Source of the DNA: Methylobacterium mesophilicum | GTDB lineage: Bacteria > Pseudomonadota > Alphaproteobacteria > Rhizobiales > Beijerinckiaceae | Direction: 5' to 3' | Length of the DNA stretch: 64,000 nucleotides | Assembly: GCF_022179445.1 (NCBI RefSeq) | Contig: NZ_BPQU01000007.1 | Span: 124,001-188,000 of the forward strand | Shown: positions 1 to 9,090 of the stretch, in pieces | Layout: each line of letters begins with the position of its first letter | Numbering within the stretch: position 1 is the first letter of the stretch | Notes under the pieces: generated by a model | The model's input: only the letters and a program-made list of their open reading frames with translations | The model's database searches: none | What the model was told of the DNA's origin: nothing | Made by a program: the position numbers and the translations under genes

Positions 1-177
1 GAGCCGCAACCCGGCCTCTGAGAGCGCTCCGATCTGATGGCGCCAGCCGTACCAGAACTCGGGGAACCCGTGCAGGAGGATGGTCGGCGGACCCCCCTGC
101 GGGCCGGCCTCGGCCACGTGCAGAGTTACCTCCGGCAGGTCGATCCTGCGCAACGCAACGCCCACCACCTCGCTCAT
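1..177 (-). CDS. alpha/beta hydrolase, epoxide-hydrolase-like (N-terminal part, cut by window edge)
   Basis: The reverse strand from an ATG at 177 stays open to the window edge and gives 59 residues beginning [15 protein letters not shown]. The [14 protein letters not shown] segment is the oxyanion-hole loop (HGxP) and following helix of the epoxide hydrolase / haloalkane dehalogenase branch of alpha/beta hydrolases. The nucleophile, acid and histidine lie outside the window, so the substrate cannot be judged. The first strand, [12 protein letters not shown], also fits this fold. Family call is firm; the exact activity is not. Confidence 0.85.
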   Translation of the reverse strand, partial: MSEVVGVALRRIDLPEVTLHVAEAGPQGGPPTILLHGFPEFWYGWRHQIGALSEAGLRL

Positions 178-579
178 ACGATCCCGTGCTCCGTCATGTC
201 CGACGGCTCACGCGGCGTGTTGGCCGCGCATCCGTCCCGTCAGAAGCCTAGGGCGGAACAGGCGCCCGCCTCGGTCGCCAACTGATCCCTGAGCCGATCC
301 GGAGATGTCCGCGTCCAGAGACAGAGCAGGACGAAGGCGGCACCGTGCAGCAAGGATCCCGAGGCGGGGACATAGGGCGAGCCGTCGCCATCCCGTAGGC
401 TTGGCGCGCGCTCGGTATCGGCCCGATTGCGGGGTGTTGCAGAATGGGTGGTCATCGTCTTCAAGCCCAGAGCGTCTTCGTCTCAGGGAAGATCGTCGGC
501 GGAGGCGTCTGGTTACCCCCTGCCCGTCGCCACGGTGCGCTGGCACACGCGCGACCGCTCTGCCCGATCCGGCGAACAA
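178..579. other. intergenic region without a convincing gene
   Basis: Between the hydrolase start and the end of the patatin-like gene no frame looks clearly coding. The best candidate is a reverse-strand frame from an ATG at 455 to a stop at 240 (72 codons including the stop) with one hydrophobic stretch, SLLHGAAFVLLCLW. Its third codon positions are less G/C-biased than those of the real genes nearby and it lacks a good Shine-Dalgarno sequence, so I leave it as a weak possibility. Any promoter for the hydrolase must lie here. Confidence 0.35.
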
Positions 580-2313
580 TCAGCGCATCGGATCGAGCCA
601 CTGCGCCAGGTGTCCGGCCTCGATGTTCGCGCGGGTGTCCCGGTAACCGAGTTCGGCGGATTCCCGGAAGCTCGACCATGCGCGCAGGTCGATGCCGGCG
701 AGCGGCGGCCTGAGCAGGGCCGTGGCATGGGCCGCCGCCATCATGGTCTGCGCGTCGCTCGATACGGTGGCCGCCCGCAGCAGGAGCGGCGCCAGGCTCG
801 GCATCGCCGCCGGCGAGCCGATCAGCCGGCGCAGGAGCCGGCCGCGCCAGCCCCGGATGGGCATGTCCTGGAACGCGCGGTCGCTGCCGACATCGACGGC
901 CAGGACCGGGCCGCGCTCCAGTTCGGCGGCGACGTCCGCGGGCACGTTGTTCATCATGCCCCCGTCGACCAGCACGCCCGCGTCGCACAGCACCGGGGGC
1001 AGCAGCCCCGGGATCGCGATGCTCGCCCGCAGCGCCTTGGGCAGGTCGCCGGCGCGGTGGATCATCGCCCGCCCGGTCGTCAGGTTCGACGACACGCAGA
1101 AGAACGGCAGCCACAGGTCCTCGATCCGCGCGCCGCCGTAGCGCTCGGCGAGACCCGCATCGACCTTGGCGCCCCGGGTCAGGGCGTGGATGGGCAGCGT
1201 GTAATCGTTGATCAGACTGCGGCCGGCGAACGAGGCCTCGGTCTGCGCCTCGATCTCGGCGAGGCTCCACCCCATGGCGAGGCTGGCGGCGATGATCGCC
1301 CCCATGCTGGTCCCGCCCACGAAGTCCGGCAGGCAGCCGGCTTCCTCCAAGGCCCGGAGCACGCCGAGATGGGCGAAGGCGCGCGCGCCGCCGCCGCCGA
1401 GCACCAGTCCCCGCCCGACCCCGCTGGCCAGCCGCGCCAGCCGCCGGATATCGTGGTTCCGGCCGGGGCGGACCTGCACCCGCATCGCGACCGGCAGGCC
1501 GGCGACGTCCGGGTGCAAGGCCTTCGGGCGCGATGCCTCGGGATCCTGGCGCACCACCAGGTCCATGCGGATCCAGTCCGACCGCACCCGTTCCAGATAG
1601 GCGGTCACGCCAGGGCGCGGCGGCGCGCCGGGCTGGGCGAGCAACAGAACATGGTCGCCGAGGCGCTGGCTCAGCCGCGACCACGCGTCGCCGATGTCCC
1701 GTGCGACGAAGACCGTCCGCGCATGCCGGGCCTCGAAGGCGTGGACCCATGCCTCGTCGGCCCCATCCGGCAACCGGCTCAGGCAAGCGGTCTCCCCCGG
1801 CAGGATCGCATCGAGGGCGGCGGCGAAGTCGTGGGCGAGCGGTTCCGGATCCGGGCCGTCCGTCACCGCCAGCACCACGAAGGTGCGCGGCGCGTGATGC
1901 ACCGAATGGCCCTCGTAGAGCGTGCGCAGGCGCTCGGCGAGCATGCGGGCGAAGTAGAGGAGCGTGTGCGGATGCTCCGTGATCACGGTCTCGAAGGCGG
2001 CGCGGGTCAGGCACAGGAACTGCGAATCTCGCAGCGCCATCACGGTGGCCGCACGCGGCGCCTCGGACAGGAGCGCCATCTCGCCGAAGGTCTCGGGCGG
2101 GCGCAGCCGGGCGATCCGGGTGAAGATCCCGTGGCGGTCGCGGGTCGAGACGCCGACCGCGCCGGAAACCAGGGTATAGAGTGCGTCGCCGGCATCGCCC
2201 TGCCCGAACAGGGTCCGGCCGGCCGGCACCGCCATCGAGACCATGCGGGCCCGGACGGCCGAGACCGCCGCCGCGTCGAGGCCGGCCAGGAACGGGATCT
2301 CGGGTGCGCTCAT
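580..2313 (-). CDS. cyclic-nucleotide-binding domain / patatin-like phospholipase fusion
   Basis: A 577-residue protein. Residues about 1-130 form a CAP/cNMP-binding fold (VSMAVPAGRTLFGQGDAGDALYTLVSG, then PPETFGEMALLSEAPRAATV, the phosphate-binding cassette shape). Residues about 300-500 are a patatin domain with the glycine-rich oxyanion loop GGGGARAF (306-313), nucleophile serine in GTSMG (Ser336) and the catalytic aspartate in VDGGMMNN (Asp450). The middle is a linker resembling that of neuropathy-target-esterase-like bacterial proteins. It probably hydrolyses ester bonds of (lyso)phospholipids under control of a nucleotide or similar ligand. The ATG at 2313 follows GGAGCAGGG; longer upstream reading in frame crosses the divergent SDR gene and is not used. 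Confidence 0.88.
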   Translation of the reverse strand: MSAPEIPFLAGLDAAAVSAVRARMVSMAVPAGRTLFGQGDAGDALYTLVSGAVGVSTRDRHGIFTRIARLRPPETFGEMALLSEAPRAATVMALRDSQFLCLTRAAFETVITEHPHTLLYFARMLAERLRTLYEGHSVHHAPRTFVVLAVTDGPDPEPLAHDFAAALDAILPGETACLSRLPDGADEAWVHAFEARHARTVFVARDIGDAWSRLSQRLGDHVLLLAQPGAPPRPGVTAYLERVRSDWIRMDLVVRQDPEASRPKALHPDVAGLPVAMRVQVRPGRNHDIRRLARLASGVGRGLVLGGGGARAFAHLGVLRALEEAGCLPDFVGGTSMGAIIAASLAMGWSLAEIEAQTEASFAGRSLINDYTLPIHALTRGAKVDAGLAERYGGARIEDLWLPFFCVSSNLTTGRAMIHRAGDLPKALRASIAIPGLLPPVLCDAGVLVDGGMMNNVPADVAAELERGPVLAVDVGSDRAFQDMPIRGWRGRLLRRLIGSPAAMPSLAPLLLRAATVSSDAQTMMAAAHATALLRPPLAGIDLRAWSSFRESAELGYRDTRANIEAGHLAQWLDPMR

Positions 2314-2512
2314 CCCTGCTCCGTCGCGGCTGCGTTCGCACCCGCTTCCCGATAAGCCCGCATCCCGCCGCTCCCAATCCCGCGTCCCGCCACGATCCAC
2401 CATAGCGTGTTGCCGGTCGCTACGGTCCCCATGCAACTGAAACGGATCGCCCTTCGCGCCGCCGCGGCGGTCCGGTACAGCCAGGGCAACGTCATGGAAC
2501 AGGGAGGCGGCG

Positions 2513-3265
2513 ATGTCGGTGGCTGGTCGGATCGCGATCGTGACCGGAGCGGGGACGGGGGTCGGCAAGGCTTCGGCCCTGGCGCTCGCCGGATCCGGGT
2601 GGACCGTCGTGCTCTCCGGGCGGCGGCAGGCGCCGCTCGACGAAGTCGCGGCGCAGATCGAGCCCGGCCGCGCCCTCGTGGTGCCCACCGATGTGACCGA
2701 CCCGGATTCGATCGCCAACCTGTTCGCGCAGACCAAGGACCGGTTCGGCCGTCTCGACCTGCTGTTCAACAATGCCGGGATCGGTGCGCCGGCGGTGCCG
2801 CTGGAGGATCTGCCGCTCGAGACCTGGCGCCAGGTGATCGACACCAACCTCACGGCGTTGTTCCTGTGCACCCAGCACGCTTTCCGGATCATGCGCGACC
2901 AGGATCCCCGGGGCGGCCGGATCATCAACAACGGCTCGATCTCGGCCCATGCCCCGCGGCCGAACTCGATCGCTTACACGGCGACGAAGCACGCCGTCAC
3001 CGGCCTGACCAAGGCGACCTCGCTGGACGGGCGCGCCCACGACATCGCCTGCGGCCAGATCGATATCGGCAACGCCGACACCCCGATGGGCGGCAAGATG
3101 AAGGCCGGCGTCGCGCAGGCCGACGGCTCCACGCGGCCTGAGGCGGTGATGGACCCTGACCATGTCGGCGACGCGGTGCTGATGATGGCGAACCTCCCCC
3201 TGGAGGCGAACGTCCAGTTCATGACCGTGATGGCGACCAAGATGCCGTTCGTCGGCCGCGGCTGA
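2513..3265 (+). CDS. short-chain dehydrogenase/reductase (SDR) family oxidoreductase
   Basis: A 250-residue classical SDR, the usual length for the family. It shows the NAD(P)-binding TGAGTGVG motif (residues 11-18), the structural NNAG motif (86-89) and the catalytic set Ser142, Tyr155 and Lys159 in YTATK. An Arg pair in the SGRR segment after the second strand suggests NADP(H) preference. The substrate is unknown. The ATG at 2513 follows a strong purine-rich GGAGGCG. It is transcribed divergently from the patatin gene, about 200 bp apart, so the two could share a control region. Confidence 0.9.
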   Translation: MSVAGRIAIVTGAGTGVGKASALALAGSGWTVVLSGRRQAPLDEVAAQIEPGRALVVPTDVTDPDSIANLFAQTKDRFGRLDLLFNNAGIGAPAVPLEDLPLETWRQVIDTNLTALFLCTQHAFRIMRDQDPRGGRIINNGSISAHAPRPNSIAYTATKHAVTGLTKATSLDGRAHDIACGQIDIGNADTPMGGKMKAGVAQADGSTRPEAVMDPDHVGDAVLMMANLPLEANVQFMTVMATKMPFVGRG

Positions 3266-3270
3266 AGTCC

Positions 3271-3292
3271 CGGGCCGGCGCCCGACGGCCCG
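3271..3292 (+). terminator. GC hairpin after SDR gene, possible terminator
   Basis: CGGGCCG and CGGCCCG form a 7-bp stem with an 8-base loop starting 6 bases after the SDR stop codon. There is no T-run, so if it ends transcription it does so imperfectly or with Rho. Confidence 0.35.
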
Positions 3293-3362
3293 GCCCGACC
3301 CGCACGGCACAACCGCCTCCGACAGCATCCACGCTTTTTCCGTGTGCTCGGCGCGGCGGCGA

Positions 3363-3391
3363 TTGACGCCCGGATTTATAACTCATACAAA
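3363..3391 (+). promoter_or_regulatory. possible sigma70-type promoter for chvE-gguAB
   Basis: TTGACG (3363-3368) and TACAAA (3386-3391) are 17 bases apart in the most AT-rich part of this intergenic region, on the strand of the sugar transporter operon. The -35 matches five of six consensus bases and the -10 four of six. The start site would leave a leader of about 290 bases. Confidence 0.35.
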
Positions 3392-3685
3392 TCGCTCAAC
3401 AAAAACGGCCGGGGTGCGAACTCGGCCGCGCACGGGGCGAGGGCCCTCGTAAGCCGTGCGCTGCAATCGTCAGCTCTATCGCCGGACGATCGAGCCGGCA
3501 GTACCGGCGTGGAAGACTAACGATCGTCCCGCAGCTCCGGGATCGGGTCGCCAAGGACGTTCTTGCGTAGAACCGGCCGTATCGCGCCGGTCTGTCGATG
3601 ACGTCCACCAATCAAGAAAAGCATTCGCACACTGCGACGGGTGCCGATTCGGCGCGCGGGACGACGATACGACCGGGGGGACTTG

Positions 3686-4759
3686 ATGATCACCAAGCAG
3701 TCATTCTTGAGGCTTGCGCTCGCCGCCACGCTGCTGGCCGGCGTCGCCGTGCCGGAGGCGCTCGCCGCCAGCGGCGACCTGATCGGCGTCGCCATGCCGA
3801 CCAAGTCGTCCCAGCGCTGGATCGACGACGGCAACAACATCGTGAAGCAGCTGTCCGCCAAGGGCTACAAGCCGGACCTGCAATACGCCGACGACGACAT
3901 CCCGAATCAGCTCGCCCAGATCGAGAACATGCTCACCAAGGGGGCGAAGGTCCTGGTGGTCGCATCCATCGACGGGACGACGCTCAGCGATGTGCTGTCG
4001 AAGGCCAAGGAGGCCGGCGTCAAGGTCATCGCCTACGACCGCTTGATCAAGGGAACCCCGAACGTCGACTTCTACGCCACCTTCGACAACTTCCAGGTGG
4101 GCGTGCAGCAGGCCAACTCGATCGTCGACGCGCTCGGGCTCAAGGACGGCAAGGGGCCGTTCAACATCGAGCTGTTCGGCGGCTCGCCGGACGACAACAA
4201 CGCCTACTTCTTCTACGACGGCGCCCTGTCGGTGCTGAAGCCGTATCTCGACGCGAAGAAGCTGGTCGTGCGCTCCGGCCAGGCTGGAATGGACAAGGTC
4301 TCGACCCTGCGCTGGGACCCGGCCACCGCGCAGGCGCGCATGGATAACCTGCTCTCGGCCTATTACGGCAGCGCCAAGCTCGACGCGGTCCTGTCGCCCT
4401 ACGACGGCATCTCGATCGGCATCATCTCGTCGCTCAAGGGCGTCGGCTACGGCTCCGGCAGCCTGAAGATGCCGGTGGTCAGCGGCCAGGATGCCGAGCT
4501 GCAATCGGTCAAGTCCATCATCGCCGGCGAGCAATACTCGACCGTGTTCAAGGATACGCGCGACCTGGCCAAGGTGACGGTGGCGATGATCGACGACATC
4601 GAGAACGGCCGGCAGCCGGAGGTGAACGACACCAAGACCTACAACAACGGCAAGAAGATCGTCCCGTCCTTCCTGCTGAAACCGGTCGTCGTCACCAAGG
4701 ACAACTGGAAGCCGGCCCTGGTGGACACGGGCTACTACACGCTCGACCAGCTGAAGTAA
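3686..4759 (+). CDS. chvE: ChvE-type multiple-sugar periplasmic binding protein
   Basis: A 357-residue periplasmic type-1 binding protein. A signal peptide ([21 protein letters not shown]) with cleavage near residue 27 precedes a mature protein that I recognise as closely resembling Agrobacterium Chv[52 protein letters not shown] and [19 protein letters not shown]. ChvE binds galactose, glucose, arabinose, xylose and related sugars. It feeds the GguA/GguB transporter encoded next and, in Agrobacterium, also signals through VirA; no virA/virG is present here, so transport is the expected role. The ATG at 3686 follows GGGGGG at good spacing; a longer frame from 3641 has no such site. Confidence 0.93.
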   Translation: MITKQSFLRLALAATLLAGVAVPEALAASGDLIGVAMPTKSSQRWIDDGNNIVKQLSAKGYKPDLQYADDDIPNQLAQIENMLTKGAKVLVVASIDGTTLSDVLSKAKEAGVKVIAYDRLIKGTPNVDFYATFDNFQVGVQQANSIVDALGLKDGKGPFNIELFGGSPDDNNAYFFYDGALSVLKPYLDAKKLVVRSGQAGMDKVSTLRWDPATAQARMDNLLSAYYGSAKLDAVLSPYDGISIGIISSLKGVGYGSGSLKMPVVSGQDAELQSVKSIIAGEQYSTVFKDTRDLAKVTVAMIDDIENGRQPEVNDTKTYNNGKKIVPSFLLKPVVVTKDNWKPALVDTGYYTLDQLK

Positions 4760-4796
4760 CCGCGACGGGGCCCCGTTCCGGTCCCGATCGATCCTG

Positions 4797-4822
4797 GCCG
4801 ATGCCGGCACCCCGGCATCGGC
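4797..4822 (+). other. intercistronic stem-loop between chvE and gguA
   Basis: GCCGATGCCG and CGGCATCGGC form a perfect 10-bp stem with a 6-base loop, with no T-run after it. A 12-base palindrome (ACGGGGCCCCGT, 4765-4776) lies just before it. Such hairpins after binding-protein genes usually protect the upstream message or partly end transcription, giving more binding protein than ATPase; that role here is inference. Confidence 0.55.
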
Positions 4823-4857
4823 TGCCGATATCTGAACGACGAGCCGGAATTGGTCGC

Positions 4858-6393
4858 ATGCAGCCCGTCCTCGAAATGCGAGGGATTACGAAGACATTTC
4901 CCGGCGTCAAGGCGCTCTCCGACGTCAACCTGACGATCCGGCCCGCCGAAATTCATGCCCTGGTCGGGGAGAACGGTGCCGGCAAGTCGACGCTCATGAA
5001 GGTCCTGAGCGGCGTCTACCCGCACGGAACCTACGAGGGCGAGATCCATTACGAGGGCCGCCTCAGCGCGTTTCGGGACATCTCGGACAGCGAGCGCGTC
5101 GGGATCGTCATCATCCATCAGGAACTCGCGCTGGTTCCGTTCCTGTCGATCGCCGAGAACATCTTCCTCGGCAACGAGCCGGCCCGGTTCGGAATCATCG
5201 ACCGGGACCGGATGTTCACCCGGGCGGTCGAGCTCCTGAGGACGGTGGGGCTGGAGGAGAACCCCGATACGCTGGTCACCCATCTCGGGGTCGGCAAGCA
5301 GCAGCTGGTGGAGATCGCCAAGGCGCTCTCGAAGAAGGTCAAGCTGCTCATCCTCGACGAGCCGACCGCGAGCCTGAGCGAGAAGGACAGCGACGCGCTC
5401 CTGCGCCTGCTCGTCAGCTTCCGGGAGCAGGGCATCGCGTCGATCCTGATCTCCCACAAGCTCAACGAGATCTCCAAGGTCGCCGACCGGATCACCGTTC
5501 TGCGCGACGGTACCACGGTCGAGACGCTGGATTGTCGCGACGGCACCGTCGACGAGGACCGGATCATCCGGGGCATGGTCGGCCGCGAGATGGCGAACCG
5601 GTATCCGGCCCGCGAGCCGCGGCTCGGCGACGTGATGCTGGAGGTGCGCGACTGGACGGTGCACCACGCCGTCCACGCCGACCGGGCCGTGGTGCGCAAC
5701 GTCAACCTCACCGTCCGCAAGGGCGAGATCGTCGGGATCGCCGGGCTGATGGGCTCGGGCCGCACCGAACTCGCCATGAGCCTGTTCGGCCGCGCCTACG
5801 GCCAGGGCATCTCGGGCCGCGTCCGGATCGAGGGCCGGGACGTCGACGTCTCGACCATCGGCAAGGCGATCGCGGCGGGCATCGCCTACGTCACCGAGGA
5901 CCGCAAGCAGCTCGGCCTCGTGCTCGACGAGACCATCACCAAGAACACGACGCTGGCGAACCTGCCGGGCGTGTCCACGGCCTCGGTGATCGACGAGGAC
6001 AGGGAACGCGGCGTCGCCACCGATTACCGCACCAAGATGCGGATCCGCTCCTTCGGGGTCGCGCAGCAGACCGTGAACCTGTCCGGCGGCAACCAGCAGA
6101 AGGTCGTGCTGAGCAAGTGGCTGTTCACGCACCCCAAGGTGCTGATCCTGGACGAGCCGACACGGGGCATCGACGTTGGCGCCAAGTACGAAATCTACGC
6201 GATCATCAACGAGTTGGCCGAGGGCGGCCGGGGCGTCCTGATGATCTCGTCGGAGATGCCGGAACTGCTCGGCATGTGCGACCGCATCTACGTGATGAAC
6301 GAGGGGCGCTTCGTGGGCGAGTTCCAGCGCTCGGAGGCGAGCCAGGAGGCGATCATGCGCGCGATCATGCGCTCGAAGGAACTGAACGGATGA
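4858..6393 (+). CDS. gguA: sugar ABC transporter ATP-binding protein GguA/MmsA
   Basis: A 511-residue protein with two ABC domains, as in all monosaccharide importers of the CUT2 class (GguA, MglA, RbsA). The first half has an intact Walker [10 protein letters not shown] (37-45), and Walker [11 protein letters not shown] but a degenerate signature ([15 protein letters not shown]). The second half has a degenerate Walker A ([10 protein letters not shown]), a proper LSGGNQQK signature and [12 protein letters not shown]. This asymmetry is normal for the family. It drives uptake of sugars delivered by ChvE through GguB. I use the ATG at 4858, which gives the family length; the frame extends upstream to 4801 without a better start. 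Its stop overlaps the gguB start by four bases (ATGA). Confidence 0.93.
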   Translation: MQPVLEMRGITKTFPGVKALSDVNLTIRPAEIHALVGENGAGKSTLMKVLSGVYPHGTYEGEIHYEGRLSAFRDISDSERVGIVIIHQELALVPFLSIAENIFLGNEPARFGIIDRDRMFTRAVELLRTVGLEENPDTLVTHLGVGKQQLVEIAKALSKKVKLLILDEPTASLSEKDSDALLRLLVSFREQGIASILISHKLNEISKVADRITVLRDGTTVETLDCRDGTVDEDRIIRGMVGREMANRYPAREPRLGDVMLEVRDWTVHHAVHADRAVVRNVNLTVRKGEIVGIAGLMGSGRTELAMSLFGRAYGQGISGRVRIEGRDVDVSTIGKAIAAGIAYVTEDRKQLGLVLDETITKNTTLANLPGVSTASVIDEDRERGVATDYRTKMRIRSFGVAQQTVNLSGGNQQKVVLSKWLFTHPKVLILDEPTRGIDVGAKYEIYAIINELAEGGRGVLMISSEMPELLGMCDRIYVMNEGRFVGEFQRSEASQEAIMRAIMRSKELNG

Positions 6394-7619
6394 CCGAGAC
6401 CTCTGCGGCCAAGACGATGCCCCCCGGTCCCGATTCCGTCCCGGACGCCAAGCCCGCTCCCGACGCGCGCGCCAAGCGCGGCTTCCTGGGAACCTCGCAG
6501 TTCCGGGATTACGGGCTGGTGATCGCCCTGCTGCTGATCACGCTGTTCTTCGAGTACACGACGAACGGCGTGCTGTTCCAGCCGCTCAACCTGACCAACC
6601 TGATCCTGCAGAACAGCTACGTCGTCGTGATGGCGCTGGGCATGCTGCTGGTCATCGTGGCCGGCCATATCGACCTGTCGATCGGCTCGATCGTCGGCTT
6701 CGTCGGCGCCCTGGCGGCCCTGCTCATGGTCCATTACGGCATCGACCCCTTCACCGCGACCATCGTGTGCCTCGCGGTCGGCGCCGCCATCGGCGGCCTC
6801 CAGGGCGCGTTCGTGGCGTATTTCGGGATCCCGAGCTTCATCGTCACCCTCGCCGGCATGCTGGTGTTCCGCGGTCTGACGCTCGCACTGTTGCAGGGCG
6901 CCTCGATCGGGCCGTTCCCGGAGGTGTTCCAGCTCCTCGCCAAGGGTTTCCTGGTCAACTTCGCCGGGCCCTGGACCGCCATGCTGATGGGGCTCGTGCT
7001 CGCGCTCCTCCTGCTCGGCATGAACTGGCAGCGCCGCGCCGTGCAGGTCCGCCACGGCAGCCAGCCCGACAGCCTCGCCTCGTTCATCGCCCGCAACGGC
7101 ATCGTCACCGCGGTGATCCTGGCCTTCGCGTACCAGATGAGTTCGTATCGCGGCCTGCCGAACGTGTTGCTCGTCATGTTCGTGCTGGTGATGATCTACC
7201 GCTTCGTCACCACCCGCACGACGATCGGGCGGCGAATCTATGCGTTGGGCGGGAACATCAAGGCCGCGCGCCTGTCGGGCATCAAGACCGAGCGGCTCAC
7301 CTTCCTGACCTTCGCCAACATGGGCGCGCTGGCCGGGCTCGCCGGCATGATCTTCGCCGCGCGCCTCAACACCGCGACTCCGAAGGCCGGCGTCGGGTTC
7401 GAACTCGACGTGATCGCGGCCTGCTTCATCGGCGGCGCGTCGGCGGCCGGCGGCATCGGCAAGGTCTCGGGGGTCGTCATCGGGGCGTTCATTATCGGCG
7501 TGATGAACAACGGCATGTCGATCCTCGGGATCGGCATCGACTACCAGCAGGTCATCAAGGGTATCGTGCTGCTCGCAGCGGTCTGCCTCGACGTCTACAA
7601 CAAGAAGAACCGGGCCTGA
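6390..7619 (+). CDS. gguB: sugar ABC transporter permease GguB/MmsB
   Basis: A 409-residue integral membrane protein of the CUT2 permease family, with a cytoplasmic N-terminal stretch rich in Pro, Ala and Lys followed by about ten hydrophobic segments. Family landmarks include [23 protein letters not shown] and, near the end, [18 protein letters not shown]. GguB-type permeases are longer than RbsC because of an extra central loop, and this one matches that (the [18 protein letters not shown] region). Translation is coupled to gguA through the ATGA overlap. It completes the chvE-gguA-gguB operon; no sugar-responsive regulator is adjacent. Confidence 0.92.
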   Translation: MTETSAAKTMPPGPDSVPDAKPAPDARAKRGFLGTSQFRDYGLVIALLLITLFFEYTTNGVLFQPLNLTNLILQNSYVVVMALGMLLVIVAGHIDLSIGSIVGFVGALAALLMVHYGIDPFTATIVCLAVGAAIGGLQGAFVAYFGIPSFIVTLAGMLVFRGLTLALLQGASIGPFPEVFQLLAKGFLVNFAGPWTAMLMGLVLALLLLGMNWQRRAVQVRHGSQPDSLASFIARNGIVTAVILAFAYQMSSYRGLPNVLLVMFVLVMIYRFVTTRTTIGRRIYALGGNIKAARLSGIKTERLTFLTFANMGALAGLAGMIFAARLNTATPKAGVGFELDVIAACFIGGASAAGGIGKVSGVVIGAFIIGVMNNGMSILGIGIDYQQVIKGIVLLAAVCLDVYNKKNRA

Positions 7620-7651
7620 CGCCAGTAGACGGCCGGTCCGTCGCCGCCGAT

Positions 7652-7999
7652 CTACGAGATCGGTTTGGGCTGCCGGTCGTCTCTGCGCTGCCGCTGGCTC
7701 CCCAACTCTGGGAGCTCGGAGGCGGGCTGCACGATCTTCGTCATGAGCAGCCGATGCGGCTGCGGACCCGGTAGAAGCGGAATCGGCCGAGCCTCGGGCG
7801 CCGGCGGTGGCGGGACAGGTGCCCGATGCTTCGGCGTCTTCGGTGCCGGCATCGCCGAGAAGCCGACACACAGCACCAGGCACGACAGGCCGGTCATGAC
7901 GTCCTCCACGGACGGATCCGGCTGGGTCATCATGTAACCGAGCCCGCCGAGCCCCGAACCGGCGGCCAGGATGCGGGATAAGGACGGATAGGCGGGCAT
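7652..7999 (-). CDS. small hypothetical protein with one or two hydrophobic segments
   Basis: A 115-residue protein of unknown function, supported mainly by strong G/C bias at third codon positions. It has two moderately hydrophobic stretches (SRILAAGSGLGGLGYMM and VMTGLSCLVLCVGFSAM), a proline-rich middle (APVPPPPAPEA) and a basic C-terminus. The ATG at 7999 is used; an upstream GTG at 8020 would add seven residues. It lies downstream of the farnesyl diphosphate synthase gene on the same strand, about 100 bases away, so co-transcription is possible. No family recognised. Confidence 0.55.
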   Translation of the reverse strand: MPAYPSLSRILAAGSGLGGLGYMMTQPDPSVEDVMTGLSCLVLCVGFSAMPAPKTPKHRAPVPPPPAPEARPIPLLPGPQPHRLLMTKIVQPASELPELGSQRQRRDDRQPKPIS

Positions 8000-8100
8000 G
8001 CCCGACACTTGGGGCTGCACCCTTGCGGGCCGGTCAAACCGATCCGCTCAATTGACGCAAATCCGGCCCTGCCCTGGGCCTATGTCCTGCGCCGATCCGC

Positions 8101-9072
8101 TCAGGTCTTGCGCGCGACCGTGAAGCGGGCGGCGTCCCGCAGGGTCCGGGCGCCCTCGCCCCAGAGCGCCACGGCATCCTCGCAGACGCCGACCAGGCGG
8201 TCGCACTCCGCCCGGGCGCCGTCGAGGCCCAGCCGATCCACCAGGGTCGCCTTGCCGGCATCCTTGTCCTTGCCGGTCGCCTTGCCCATCGCCTCGGGTG
8301 AGGCTTCCCGGTCGAGGATGTCGTCGGCGATCTGGAAGGCCTGGCCCAGAGCCAGACCGTAGCGCAGGAGCGCCGACCGTTGTGCTTCGTCGGCTCCACC
8401 GACGATCGCGCCGGCTTCCACCGAGAAGGCCAGGATCGCGCCGGTCTTCATCGCCTGCATCCGCAGGGTGTCGTCCACGTCCATGTTGGCGGCGCCGAAG
8501 CGCCCTTCGGCGGTGAGGTCGAGGAGCTGGCCGCCGACCATCCCGCCGAGGCCGGAGGCGCGGGCGAGCCCGAGCACGAGGTCGGCGCGGATCCGCGCAT
8601 CCGGCTGCCAGGTCGGGTCGGCGACGATCTCGAAGGCGAGCGTCTGCAGCGCGTCGCCCACCAGGATGGCGGTCGCCTCGTCGTAGGCCTTGTGCACCGT
8701 CGGCTTGCCGCGGCGCATGTCGTCGTCGTCCATGGCCGGAAGGTCGTCGTGCACGAGGCTGTAGCAATGCACCAGCTCGACCCCGGCGCCGGCCGCGAGG
8801 GCCGCGGCCTCCGAACCGCCGAGCATCCGGGCGGTCTCGATGGCGAGGAACGGGCGCAGGCGCTTGCCGCCGCCCAGCACCGCGTGGCGCATCGCCTCCA
8901 TCAGGCGCGGCGGCCGGGCGATCTCGCCGGAGCCGACCTCGGGGCCGAGGCGCTCGACCAGGAAGGTCTCGACCGTCTCGGCGACCTGCGTCAGCCTGTG
9001 GGAAAACCCGGCGGCGGGAGTGGCCGTCTTGACCGAACCGGTCTGAGCCTGCGTTGAGGGTATCGAGGTCAT
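8101..9072 (-). CDS. ispA: farnesyl diphosphate synthase (polyprenyl synthetase family)
   Basis: A 323-residue trans-isoprenyl diphosphate synthase. The first aspartate-rich motif is DDLPAMD (109-115), with the two-residue insertion typical of bacterial FPP synthases; the second is DDILD (250-254). GGGKRLRP and GGQLLDL are also family landmarks. It condenses IPP with DMAPP and GPP to give FPP for quinones, carotenoids, hopanoids and undecaprenyl phosphate. The ATG at 9072 is preferred to a TTG at 9108 that would run into the divergent mtgA gene. dxs, its common partner, is not adjacent. A geranyltranstransferase name would be equally fair. Confidence 0.92.
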   Translation of the reverse strand: MTSIPSTQAQTGSVKTATPAAGFSHRLTQVAETVETFLVERLGPEVGSGEIARPPRLMEAMRHAVLGGGKRLRPFLAIETARMLGGSEAAALAAGAGVELVHCYSLVHDDLPAMDDDDMRRGKPTVHKAYDEATAILVGDALQTLAFEIVADPTWQPDARIRADLVLGLARASGLGGMVGGQLLDLTAEGRFGAANMDVDDTLRMQAMKTGAILAFSVEAGAIVGGADEAQRSALLRYGLALGQAFQIADDILDREASPEAMGKATGKDKDAGKATLVDRLGLDGARAECDRLVGVCEDAVALWGEGARTLRDAARFTVARKT

Positions 9073-9090
9073 CGGGCGCTGCGTCCGGTC

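Larger units (their letters stand above)
3266..3685. other. intergenic region upstream of the sugar ABC operon
   Basis: About 420 bases with no credible gene; open frames here lack codon bias. It starts with a GC-rich hairpin just after the SDR stop, then a short AT-richer stretch around 3335-3415 carrying a promoter-like sequence, then a leader of roughly 270 bases before chvE. The leader is long enough to hold an operator for a sugar-responsive regulator, but I see no clear dyad in it. Confidence 0.5.

Noticed and set aside
240-455. Small reverse frame with one hydrophobic stretch
   Set aside because: Weaker third-position bias than nearby genes and no good ribosome site; kept only as a note in the intergenic entry.
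427-2355. A 642-codon forward frame opposite the patatin-like gene
   Set aside because: Composition is Arg/Gly/Pro-rich without domains; the reverse frame has intact cNMP and patatin motifs.
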